Origin: Brucella pecoris
GTDB taxonomy: Bacteria > Pseudomonadota > Alphaproteobacteria > Rhizobiales > Rhizobiaceae
DNA: 64,000 nt
Assembly (NCBI RefSeq): GCF_006376675.1
Contig: NZ_VEWK01000003.1
Coordinates: 310,001-374,000, forward strand
Reading direction: 5' to 3'
This document shows, piece by piece, positions 56,751 through 64,000 of the stretch (its first letter is position 1; the number at the start of each line of letters is the position of its first letter). The notes below the pieces were generated by a model. That model saw only the letters and a program-made list of their open reading frames with translations. It was not told the DNA's origin and searched no databases. Both the position numbers and the translations under genes were made by a program.

Positions 56751-57545
56751 ATGAAGGGGACGAGTTTGGAAACAGATGACCGTTATCGCGCGCCAGCGCT
56801 GGACAAGGGGCTGGACATTCTCGAATTGCTGGCAAGCGTTGATGGAGGTCTCAGCCAGGCCGAGATTGCCAAGCACCTCGACCGCAGCCCCAACGAATTT
56901 TATCGGATGCTTGACCGGCTGGTGAAGCGCGGATACGTCACAAAGCTCGAAGGCGACCGCTATTCACTGACGCTCAAGCTGTTCGGTCTTGCACACCTTC
57001 ATGCACCGGTGCGCAGACTTGCTTCCTTTGCCACGCCCTTCATGCGCGAGCTTGCCGATCGTTCGAAACAGGCCAACCAGCTTGCCGTGTTCGATCGCGG
57101 CTCTGTCGTGGTCATCGCACAGCAGGAAGCCCCGGACTACTGGGGGATTTCGATCCGTGTCGGTTCGCATATCAGCCTGTTCGACACCGGTTCCGGCCAT
57201 GTGCTTCTCGCCTTCCGATCCCCGGAAGACCGCAAGATGATGATTACCGAATATGTTAAAGACAGTGAAAGCGTAAAGCTCGATCAGAGTTTTTATGAAC
57301 GTCTCGATCAGATTCGCGAACGCGGATACGAAATGATGCCCAGCGCCCAGGTCGCGGGCGTCTACAACCTCTCGGCTCCCATTCTCGGACCGGACGGCAC
57401 ATGCATTGCAGCGCTTACCTGCCCCTATGTTACGCTCGTCAATTCGGCTTCCGCACCCGATATCACGCAGACCATCAGCCTACTGCAAAAGACCGTCAAA
57501 GACCTCTCGAAACTGGTTGGCTCTGATATCGTTGCTGCGGATTAG
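56751..57545 (+). CDS. IclR-family transcriptional regulator
   Basis: Regulator of 264 residues with an N-terminal winged helix (about 15-75; GLDILELLASVDGGLSQAEIAKHL in part) and a GAF-like IclR effector domain (about 85-255; GSHISLFDTGSGHVLLAF, GVYNLSAPILGPDGTCIAAL). It is divergent from the sugar operon and upstream of the lactonase gene, so it should govern this locus. ATG 56751 has no ribosome site. AAGGGG just after it is well placed for TTG 56766, an alternative start that removes five residues. Confidence 0.9.
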   Translation: MKGTSLETDDRYRAPALDKGLDILELLASVDGGLSQAEIAKHLDRSPNEFYRMLDRLVKRGYVTKLEGDRYSLTLKLFGLAHLHAPVRRLASFATPFMRELADRSKQANQLAVFDRGSVVVIAQQEAPDYWGISIRVGSHISLFDTGSGHVLLAFRSPEDRKMMITEYVKDSESVKLDQSFYERLDQIRERGYEMMPSAQVAGVYNLSAPILGPDGTCIAALTCPYVTLVNSASAPDITQTISLLQKTVKDLSKLVGSDIVAAD

Positions 57546-57561
57546 GGACTGCGGAAATTCT

Positions 57562-57584
57562 TATTTGAAAACTCTCTTCTTTTT
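57562..57584. promoter_or_regulatory. Weak candidate IclR operator before the lactonase gene
   Basis: TATTTGAA-N7-TTCTTTTT keeps 7 of 8 left-arm positions of the palindrome at 60812 and the TTC of the right arm at the same spacing. It lies 30-52 bases before the gene at 57614. The right half is poor, so this is tentative. Confidence 0.35.
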
Positions 57585-57613
57585 TGAAAGTATGTCATCG
57601 GAGGAGAGTTTCC

Positions 57614-58462
57614 ATGATTATCGATACCCATCTGCATCTGATAGACAAAAGCGCGCTTAATTATCCGTGGCTGGGCGGTGTTCCGGCGCTCGACCGCAAC
57701 TTTCTGTTTGAGACCTATCGGAAGCAGGCTGAGCGCTGCGGCATCAAGGCGGCACTGCATATGGAAGTGGATGTGGCAGCCGATGCCATTCAGGCTGAAA
57801 CGGACCACATTCAGGAGATTTCAATCGCGAATGGTGGTTTCATAAAAGGTGCAATTGCCTCCTGTCGCCCGGAAGAGCCGGGATTCGCGGAATATCTGGA
57901 GCGACAGCGCAGCAATCCTTTCGTCAAAGGGTTTCGCCGCGTGCTGCATGTCGTGCCTGATGACGTTTCTGAGGGTGCTCTTTTCCGCGAGAATATCAAG
58001 CGGCTGGAAGGCACCGGCCTGACCTTCGATCTCTGCACACTGCCGCACCAGATCGACAAGGTGACGGCACTGGCCGATCTAGCGCCGGACGTGCAATTCG
58101 TGCTCGATCACTGCGGCGTTCCAGACATCAAGTCAGGTGCGCTGGAAGTCTGGCAGAAGGGCATTACCGAGATTGCGCAGCGCGACAATGTGACGGCAAA
58201 GATTTCCGGTGTGGTTGCCTATGCCGATGCTGAAAGCTGGACCGTCGACACCGTGCGCCCCTATGTCGAGCATGTCATTCAGGCCTTTGGCTGGAAGCGG
58301 ATCGTGTGGGGAAGCGACTGGCCGGTCTGCACACTAGCGAGCAATATCGATGCAGGTCTTTCAACATGGGTGGCAACAACCCATGCGCTTCTTGAAGGAT
58401 GCGGCGAAGACGAAAAAGCGCTGCTTCTCTCCGAGAATGCAACGCGTCTCTGGAAACTTTAA
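57614..58462 (+). CDS. Amidohydrolase-family lactonase (L-fucono-lactonase-like)
   Basis: TIM-barrel metallohydrolase of 282 residues (COG3618 type) with DTHLHL at the start, FVLDHCGVP (about 165-173) and VWGSDWPVC (near 235) as metal and catalytic motifs. Members hydrolyse L-fucono-1,4/1,5-lactone or 2-pyrone-4,6-dicarboxylate. Beside fucD, L-fuconolactone is the best guess. GGAGGAGAG precedes ATG 57614; the ten codons before it in frame are non-coding. Confidence 0.88.
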   Translation: MIIDTHLHLIDKSALNYPWLGGVPALDRNFLFETYRKQAERCGIKAALHMEVDVAADAIQAETDHIQEISIANGGFIKGAIASCRPEEPGFAEYLERQRSNPFVKGFRRVLHVVPDDVSEGALFRENIKRLEGTGLTFDLCTLPHQIDKVTALADLAPDVQFVLDHCGVPDIKSGALEVWQKGITEIAQRDNVTAKISGVVAYADAESWTVDTVRPYVEHVIQAFGWKRIVWGSDWPVCTLASNIDAGLSTWVATTHALLEGCGEDEKALLLSENATRLWKL

Positions 58463-58470
58463 AATTGATC

Positions 58471-58494
58471 AGGCTGGCGGCAAGCCGCCAGCCT
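58471..58494. terminator. Bidirectional terminator between convergent genes
   Basis: AGGCTGGCGG and CCGCCAGCCT form a 10-bp stem with a CAAG loop, followed by TTCC. It lies between the lactonase stop (58462) and the end of the minus-strand gene at 58506. Confidence 0.75.
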
Positions 58495-58505
58495 TTCCGT
58501 ATAAA

Positions 58506-59630
58506 TCAGAAGCTTTCGCGGAAAAGCCAGTTGAGATCGGCGATAACATCTTCCGCCTTCTCATTGTCCAGCAAGCCCTTGTTGATACGCTCGGAGGCCG
58601 CTTCCTGAAACGGCATATAGCCATCGTGACGCGGACGCACCCATGCGCCTTCCAGCGTTGCACGCGTGTCGCGATAGAAGTCGGACGTCGCGGCATTCAC
58701 AGTGTCGTCTTCCCATGCTTCCGCGTGTCCCGGCTGACCATTGGAGGCCGCGTAAAGCCCCTTCTGCACGTCGCCACTCGCAACCCAATAGGCAAAATCG
58801 ATAGCGGCTTCCGAATGCTTGCTGAAGGCTGAAACCGCAATCCCCGTGCCGCCCAGAGCAGAGCCTGCAACACCTGCGGCGCCCGCTGGAATATCGGCAA
58901 AGCGGATCAGGCGGTCGCGGAAACCCGGCATGGCATAATTCACATAGCCGTAGATCAGCGGTGAGCACGCGATTTCGGATTCAGGCTTTGCCATTTCCTC
59001 GAACACGGCAATCGGATCCATGCCGAAACATTCCGGCTTTACGAGCGAAGCAATTTCGCGCAGTTGCTCGAAAGCTTGTGAGCCGTCCTCGACAGAGACC
59101 AACTCGCCTTCGACCGCGCAAGGCGTTCCGGCATTGGCAACGAGTGTATAAAAGCACATCAGCGAATGCGGCGAGCGCAGTGGCAGCAGAACTTTCCCGG
59201 CGCGGGCAAGACGCAGCACCTCGCCCCATGAGGTGGCTGGCTTGTCCATCAGGTCCGAACGCCATGCCTGAACCTGCGTTGCAGCATCCAGCGGAAACGC
59301 CCATTGCCGCCCCTGCCAGTTATAGCTTGGGAAGGATTGACCCACAGAGCCATCGGCAAGCGCCTTCAACTCGGTTTCGCGGCCCGGCACATCAAGCGGC
59401 AGCAGACAGCCTTCCTTGGTGATCTGACCCACATGCGGATGGTCGATCACGATCATATCGAAATTGCGCGCCAGTTCCTCAACCGGAAAGGTCTCGAAAT
59501 CCTGTAGCGACCGCTTTTCCCACTTGATCTCAACGCCTTTGTCCGCGAGCCATTGTTCGGCCCCTGCAGCCATCGGATCGTAGCCGCGCGGGTGGCTCCA
59601 GGTCATGCCTTTAAGCTTGATCTTGCTCAT
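58506..59630 (-). CDS. Solute-binding-protein-like protein without signal peptide
   Basis: The 374-residue sequence has the fold pattern of a family 1 ABC solute-binding protein (VEELARNFDMIVIDHPHVGQIT, YNWQGRQWAFPLDA, GTGIAVSAFSKHSEAAIDFAYWV in parts). However, it starts MSKIKLKGMTWSHPRGYDPM with no hydrophobic export signal. It should therefore be cytoplasmic. Its start overlaps the CoA-transferase stop by 4 bases, so the two are made together. It may bind the acid-sugar or CoA substrate for the transferase or sense it. Function unknown. Confidence 0.85.
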   Translation of the reverse strand: MSKIKLKGMTWSHPRGYDPMAAGAEQWLADKGVEIKWEKRSLQDFETFPVEELARNFDMIVIDHPHVGQITKEGCLLPLDVPGRETELKALADGSVGQSFPSYNWQGRQWAFPLDAATQVQAWRSDLMDKPATSWGEVLRLARAGKVLLPLRSPHSLMCFYTLVANAGTPCAVEGELVSVEDGSQAFEQLREIASLVKPECFGMDPIAVFEEMAKPESEIACSPLIYGYVNYAMPGFRDRLIRFADIPAGAAGVAGSALGGTGIAVSAFSKHSEAAIDFAYWVASGDVQKGLYAASNGQPGHAEAWEDDTVNAATSDFYRDTRATLEGAWVRPRHDGYMPFQEAASERINKGLLDNEKAEDVIADLNWLFRESF

Positions 59631-60784
59631 AGACCGAACTCCTCGCGTATTTGCTCGCTATTTTCGCCAATGCGCGGTGCGGCGCGTGCCACCTTCGGGC
59701 GCTGCCCATTGATGCGCAGCGGTGAACGTGTGGTGGTGATGGAAACATCATCCTCACGCGTCACTGTCTGGAGCATGTCGAGGACCGAAAAGCCTTCACT
59801 TGCAAGCAGTTCTTCCCAGTTGAGAACGCGGGCGCACCAGATATCAGCCGGTTCCAGAATGGCGAGCCATTCATCGACGGTCTTCTCGGCAATGCGATCA
59901 GCGATCAGGCGCTTGATGTCATCACGTTTGGCAAAAGCGCTTTTGGGATCATCGGCAAACGGGATGAGCGTATCCGCCTCCAACAGTGGCGCCAGTTTCG
60001 CAATCGGCATCATGGCAATGGCAAGATAGCCGTCCGCAGCCGGATAGACGCCATAGGGTGCAGCAAGATAGGCATGGGCGCTGCGGAAATCGGAACGTTT
60101 CGGCAGGCGACGACCATCATTGAGATGGGTGGTCAGCACTTCAAACTGGAAATCAACCAGCGCTTCGAGAAGGCTGGTTTCGACATGAGAGCCTTTGTTG
60201 GTGATGCCGCGGCGAACCAGCGCTGCAAGAATTCCCTGTGCGGCCGCAGCCCCTGCCAGCATATCGGCAACAGCAAGACCGAAGGGCACGGGCCCCTGCC
60301 CTTCATCGCCATTCAGCCACATGAGGCCCGAACGCGCCTGCGCCAGCAGATCCTGTCCGGGACGACCGACCCATGGACCTTCTTCGCCATAGCCGCTGAT
60401 CGATGCATAGACGAGACGCGGATTGATTTCTTTGGCTGCCTCGTAATCAAGACCAAGACGCTTGATGACACCGGGACGAAAATTCTGGATCAGCACATCG
60501 GCCTGCGTGAGAAGCTTCTTCAACGCAGCCAGATCGTCGGGATTCTTGAGGTCGATCGCAAGGCTGTCCTTGCCGCGATTGATGGCATGAAAAATCGTGG
60601 AATCACCGCCAATCTCCGTGTCGCTCAGATAAAGCCTGCGCGAGAGATCGCCGCCATCGGGCCGTTCAATCTTGATAACGCGTGCGCCCAGATCCATCAG
60701 ACGCAACGAGCAATAAGGCCCCGACAGAAACTGGCTCATATCGACAACAACAAGCCCGCTCAGCGGCAGTTCGCTTTCCGACAT
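59627..60784 (-). CDS. CaiB/BaiF family (class III) CoA-transferase
   Basis: Enzyme of 385 residues that moves CoA between carboxylic acids. The start GLVVVDMSQFLSGPYCSLRLMDLGARVIKIERP, the motif RGKDSLAIDLKNP and the catalytic Asp in GQDLLAQARSG are typical. GAGGAGGG precedes the ATG. The perfect palindrome at 60812-60834 lies 28 bases upstream. Its acceptor is unknown; with the MaoC protein in the main operon it suggests that one intermediate is processed as a CoA ester. Confidence 0.9.
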   Translation of the reverse strand: MSESELPLSGLVVVDMSQFLSGPYCSLRLMDLGARVIKIERPDGGDLSRRLYLSDTEIGGDSTIFHAINRGKDSLAIDLKNPDDLAALKKLLTQADVLIQNFRPGVIKRLGLDYEAAKEINPRLVYASISGYGEEGPWVGRPGQDLLAQARSGLMWLNGDEGQGPVPFGLAVADMLAGAAAAQGILAALVRRGITNKGSHVETSLLEALVDFQFEVLTTHLNDGRRLPKRSDFRSAHAYLAAPYGVYPAADGYLAIAMMPIAKLAPLLEADTLIPFADDPKSAFAKRDDIKRLIADRIAEKTVDEWLAILEPADIWCARVLNWEELLASEGFSVLDMLQTVTREDDVSITTTRSPLRINGQRPKVARAAPRIGENSEQIREEFGL

Positions 60785-60811
60785 CGGGAAATTCCCTCCT
60801 CATGAATTTCT

Positions 60812-60834
60812 TATGTGAATATAGTCTTCACATA
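60812..60834. promoter_or_regulatory. Perfect 23-bp palindrome TATGTGAA-N7-TTCACATA
   Basis: Both 8-base arms are exact inverted copies. The site is 28-50 bases upstream of the CoA-transferase gene, over the expected promoter. Related sites precede the sugar operon (56658) and the lactonase gene (57562). The IclR protein encoded at 56751 is the likely binder. Confidence 0.62.
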
Positions 60835-60876
60835 TGGATTTATGGAAGGCAAGACTGAAATTGGGCTTAGAATGCA

Positions 60877-60904
60877 AAAACGCCGCCCGGTTGGGCGGCG
60901 TTTT
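60877..60904 (-). terminator. Rho-independent terminator of the sarcosine oxidase operon
   Basis: On the minus strand AAAACGCCGCCC and GGGCGGCGTTTT pair around a 5-base loop and continue into a T run. It lies 31 bases after the soxG stop. The stem has T-rich flanks on both strands. Confidence 0.9.
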
Positions 60905-60934
60905 CAGTCGCTATTTGATGAATTCGATTGCGTG

Positions 60935-61477
60935 TTAAACCTCATTGCTGGCCAGTTCCAGCAAGGTCCAGACGTGATCTGCGAATGAGTTCCACACTTC
61001 GATCCGGTAGTGATCGGCATCCCACTTCAACAGAATGATCTGAGCGTGATCGAAGATCGTGCGGGCAGCACCCGGAGCCTTCATCTGCGAAAGGTCAAGC
61101 GGTGACGCAGCATTCAACAGCCATTCGGCTTTGGGTCCGGAAATATCGATGCCGGTTTCGCGATGACTAACCTCAGTGAGGCTATGAGGCTCGGTTTCAT
61201 AAAGCTTGGCAAAGGCCTGCACGATAGCTGCGCCCTTGGCTTCCTCGGCCCAGATATACCATTCATCCGGTCCGATACAGGCGACAGCAATATCGCCGGT
61301 GCGCGCAAGACCACCGATCCTGGCCGGGATTTTTGCGCCCAGTGCCTTTTCAGCCAAAGCGAGTTTTGCCGGAGCAATGCGCAGGATGAAGCGGGCGGCG
61401 TCATCGGCTGCATGGATTTCCAGACGACCGGGAATGACGACCTTGCGGTTCGAATAAGGTTTTGTCTCAACAAGCAT
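60935..61477 (-). CDS. soxG: Sarcosine oxidase subunit gamma
   Basis: Small subunit (180 residues) of heterotetrameric sarcosine oxidase, which turns sarcosine into glycine, formaldehyde (or methylene-folate) and peroxide. The pattern PDEWYIWAEE, SLTEVSHRETGIDISGPKAEWLL and FDHAQIILLKWDADHYRIEVWNSFADHVW (in parts) fits SoxG, a GcvT-like fold. AAGGAT precedes the ATG. It is the last gene of the operon, 10 bases after soxA. Confidence 0.92.
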   Translation of the reverse strand: MLVETKPYSNRKVVIPGRLEIHAADDAARFILRIAPAKLALAEKALGAKIPARIGGLARTGDIAVACIGPDEWYIWAEEAKGAAIVQAFAKLYETEPHSLTEVSHRETGIDISGPKAEWLLNAASPLDLSQMKAPGAARTIFDHAQIILLKWDADHYRIEVWNSFADHVWTLLELASNEV

Positions 61478-61487
61478 GGTTCAATCC

Positions 61488-64000
61488 TTATCCGTTCAAC
61501 TTCTTGCCTTCGGGATCATAGAAGACCATGCCCGAAACAACCGCTTCATGTACTGTACCATCAGGCATCGGCATATAAAGCGTTTCGCCCATACGATCCT
61601 TGCCGCCTGATACCACGGCCATGGCGATAGAGCGGCCAAGCGCCTCGCTCCAATAGGACGAAGTAACATGACCAAGCATGGTCATCGGCAGCGCCTGTTT
61701 TGGATCGGCGACAATCTGCGCCCCTTCTTCCAGCACCAGCTTCGGATCGTTGGTGAGCAGGCCCACGAGATGCTTGCGATCTGATTTCAGCATGTCCGGA
61801 CGCGCCAGCGAACGCTTGCCGACGAAATCCGGCTTCTGCTTGCCGACGGCCCAGCCAAGGCTTGCATCATCCGGTGTCACCGTGCCGTCAGTATCCTGAC
61901 CGACAATGATATAGCCTTTTTCAGCGCGCAGAACGTGCATGGTTTCGGTGCCGTAAGGTGTGATGTCGTACTGCTGGCCGGCCTCATAAAGCGCCTTCCA
62001 CAACGACAGACCGTAGCGCGACGGCACGTTGATCTCGAAGCCCAGTTCGCCGGTGAAGCTCATGCGGAACAGACGCGCCGGCACGCCAAGGAATGTGCAT
62101 TCAGCAACCGACATATGCGGGAAGGCTTCGTCCGAAATATCCAGACCTTCAACCATCGGCTCGATGAGCTTGCGCGCATTCGGGCCATTGATTGCCACCA
62201 CTGCCCATTGTTCGGTGGTCGAGGTCAACGAGACTTTCAGCTCCGGCCATTCTGTCTGCAGATAATCTTCCATCATGTTGAGAACACGCGCGGCACCGCC
62301 GGTTGTGGTCGTCACATGGAAGCGATCCTGCGTCAGACGGCCGACAACACCGTCATCGCGGATGAAGCCATCTTCGCCAAGCAGCAGACCATAACGGCAG
62401 CGCCCGACACCAAGCTTCGTCCATGGATTGGTGTACATGCGGTTCATGAATTCGGCTGCATCCGGACCGACCACTTCGATCTTGCCAAGCGTGGAGGCGT
62501 CGAACATGCCGAGCGACTGGCGGGTCGCCTTGCATTCGCGTGCCACGGCCTGATGCATGTCTTCACCGGTTTTCGGGAAGTACCATGCGCGACGCCACAG
62601 CGACACAGGCTCGAAAGCAGCGCCGTGCTGTTCGGCCCAGCTATCGATTGGCGTCTTGCGTGTCACATCAAACAGTTTGCCGCGATTGTAACCGCAGAAA
62701 GCGCCAAAGGTCGTCGGCGTATAAGGCGGACGGAACGTTGTGAGGCCAACCTGCGGCGTCGGACGCATGAGCGCATCGGCTGCAACAGCCAGACCGTTGA
62801 TGTTCGAGGTCTTGCCCTGATCGGTCGCCATGCCATTGGTGGTATAGCGTTTGACGTGCTCGATGGAGTGAAAACCCTCGCGCACCGCCAGACGAATATC
62901 CTTGGCGGTCACATCGTTCTGGAAATCGATGAAAGCCTTGGCTTTGCCCGGATCGCGATCGGTTGGCAATTCGCGACAGCTCACGCCATCGCAGACAAAA
63001 TCGCCGGCAACCGCATATTCAGACGCCTTAGCCTTATGCCCGGCATCATTGGCAGCAGCGGCACCCGCTTCTGCACCTTCACGAAGAGCAGCCTGCAGAT
63101 CGAAATTGCCATTGCCTGCACCGGCACAGCGGCTTTCCTCGGTGCGTTCGCCCGGCAGATAGATTTGGCGCGCCTCATCCCAGACGAGTGAGCCCTTTGT
63201 GTGCGAGAACAGATGCACACTTGGATTCCAGCCGCCTGACATCAGCAGCACATCGCAGGCAATCGTGCGCGCAGCACCGACAGAGCCGTTAGAAACCGGA
63301 TTAGCCCGCACGGACGACACACGATGGCGTCCGCCGGTATCCGTCACAGTCCAGCCAGTCAGCGTCTCGATGCCGAGCATTTTGGCGCGGTTGACGAGGC
63401 TGTCGGCAACACTTGAACGCACATCGATGATGGCCGGGACCTTGACGCCTGCAACAGCGAGATCGAAAGCCGCAAGCCATGCACTGTCATGCGAGGTGAC
63501 GACGACAGCCTGATTGCCGACCTTGACGCCATAGCGATTGAGATAGGTGCGTGCGCTCGATGCCAGCATCACGCCGGGACGGTCATTGCCTGCAAAGACC
63601 AGCGGCTTTTCGATAGCGCCCTGCGCCAGCACCACCTGTTTTGCGCGCACGCGCCACATGCGTTCACGCGGTGCATTGGCGGCAGGCTTTGCCTGATGAT
63701 CGGTCAGGCGTTCGCAAAGGCCGACCATGTTTTGATGGTAATAGCCGATGGCCGTCGTGCGCGGCAAAAGCGTGACATTCGGATTGGCTTTCAGCGCTTC
63801 TATGGTTTCATTGAGCCAGTCCCAGCTTGCGCGGCCATTGATGACCGGCTCCGGTTCCGACAGAAGCGAGCCGCCAAATTCGGCCTGCTCGTCAACGAGG
63901 ATAACCTTCGCACCGCTTTTTGCGGCCTCTAAAGCAGCCGCCAGACCGGCAGGTCCACCACCCGCGATCAGCACATCGCAGAATGCATAGCGGCTGGCAT
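61488..64000 (-). CDS. soxA: Sarcosine oxidase subunit alpha, N-terminus beyond window
   Basis: Large subunit with an FAD/NAD fold (VLIAGGGPAGLAAALEAAKSGAKVILVDE in part, near 63970) and a C-terminal aminomethyltransferase-like folate domain (from about 62650; FDASTLGKIEVVGPDAAEFMNRMYTN in part, GELGFEINVPSRYG). The frame stays open to base 64000 (ASRYAFCDVLIAGGG), so roughly the first 160-170 residues are missing from the window. The full protein is usually near 1,000 residues. The operon in related bacteria is soxB-D-A-G; only A and G are seen here. Confidence 0.94.
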   Translation of the reverse strand, partial: ASRYAFCDVLIAGGGPAGLAAALEAAKSGAKVILVDEQAEFGGSLLSEPEPVINGRASWDWLNETIEALKANPNVTLLPRTTAIGYYHQNMVGLCERLTDHQAKPAANAPRERMWRVRAKQVVLAQGAIEKPLVFAGNDRPGVMLASSARTYLNRYGVKVGNQAVVVTSHDSAWLAAFDLAVAGVKVPAIIDVRSSVADSLVNRAKMLGIETLTGWTVTDTGGRHRVSSVRANPVSNGSVGAARTIACDVLLMSGGWNPSVHLFSHTKGSLVWDEARQIYLPGERTEESRCAGAGNGNFDLQAALREGAEAGAAAANDAGHKAKASEYAVAGDFVCDGVSCRELPTDRDPGKAKAFIDFQNDVTAKDIRLAVREGFHSIEHVKRYTTNGMATDQGKTSNINGLAVAADALMRPTPQVGLTTFRPPYTPTTFGAFCGYNRGKLFDVTRKTPIDSWAEQHGAAFEPVSLWRRAWYFPKTGEDMHQAVARECKATRQSLGMFDASTLGKIEVVGPDAAEFMNRMYTNPWTKLGVGRCRYGLLLGEDGFIRDDGVVGRLTQDRFHVTTTTGGAARVLNMMEDYLQTEWPELKVSLTSTTEQWAVVAINGPNARKLIEPMVEGLDISDEAFPHMSVAECTFLGVPARLFRMSFTGELGFEINVPSRYGLSLWKALYEAGQQYDITPYGTETMHVLRAEKGYIIVGQDTDGTVTPDDASLGWAVGKQKPDFVGKRSLARPDMLKSDRKHLVGLLTNDPKLVLEEGAQIVADPKQALPMTMLGHVTSSYWSEALGRSIAMAVVSGGKDRMGETLYMPMPDGTVHEAVVSGMVFYDPEGKKLNG

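Noticed and set aside
61935..63191. 418-codon plus-strand open frame
   Set aside because: It is the complement of soxA; the product has no recognisable motif and the minus frame is unmistakable.

Overview
The window reads as a chromosomal segment of an alphaproteobacterium of the Brucella/Ochrobactrum group. This rests on the conserved Rhizobiales block murA - DUF2948 - hisD - UPF0262 - LMW phosphatase-like - infA - maf - yacG, a urease cluster in the order ureD-A-hupE-B-C-E-F-G, many ABC transporters, and dispersed inverted-repeat elements of the GCGCAT...CCGAAAA...ATGCGC type common in that group. There is no prophage, integrase, transposase or CRISPR array. Genus-level assignment is inference from gene content and order; no similarity search was run.

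Layout. (1) 0-3 kb: preT-preA, the two subunits of NAD-dependent dihydropyrimidine dehydrogenase. (2) 3-11 kb, minus strand: a sugar ABC transporter, a GntR regulator, a DapA-type aldolase, a PfkB kinase and an aldo/keto reductase. (3) 11.3-16.2 kb, plus strand: GntR regulator, Cys/Met-metabolism PLP enzyme and sugar-binding protein, followed by an ABC transporter broken by an internal deletion that joins a permease N-terminus directly to an ATPase. (4) 16.2-24 kb: the rest of the reductive pyrimidine pathway, with a RutR-like TetR regulator coupled to a NUDIX hydrolase, an N-carbamoyl-beta-alanine amidohydrolase, a dihydropyrimidinase and an NMT1/THI5-type ABC transporter. Operator-like sites matching TTGACCA-N2-TGGTCAA lie before preT and between the TetR gene and the amidohydrolase, so the two halves probably form one regulon split by regions 2 and 3.

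(5) 24-32 kb: an RND efflux pair, an orphan histidine kinase preceded by a strong candidate leader peptide, tRNA-Arg(ACG) and a photolyase. (6) 32-39 kb: urease operon, a DUF2189 membrane protein and tRNA-Thr(GGT). (7) 39-46 kb: housekeeping block, tRNA-Phe(GAA) and a small DMT transporter.

(8) 46.3-60.8 kb: an acid-sugar (L-fucose-type) catabolic locus. An eleven-gene minus-strand operon runs from a sugar-binding protein, through two permeases and an ATPase, to enolase-superfamily, mutarotase, Gfo/Idh/MocA, MaoC, SDR, FAH and L-fuconate dehydratase genes. Alongside are an IclR regulator, a lactonase-type amidohydrolase, and a CoA-transferase paired with a solute-binding-protein-like protein that has no signal peptide. 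A palindrome TATGTGAA-N7-TTCACATA and weaker relatives precede the three transcription units and suggest one IclR regulon. (9) 60.9-64 kb: the end of a heterotetrameric sarcosine oxidase operon (soxA, cut by the window edge, and soxG).

No gene-free stretch above about 300 bases is left unexplained. The longest are 28390-28770, which holds the leader-peptide candidate, and 8872-9162, which holds a palindrome and a repeat element.
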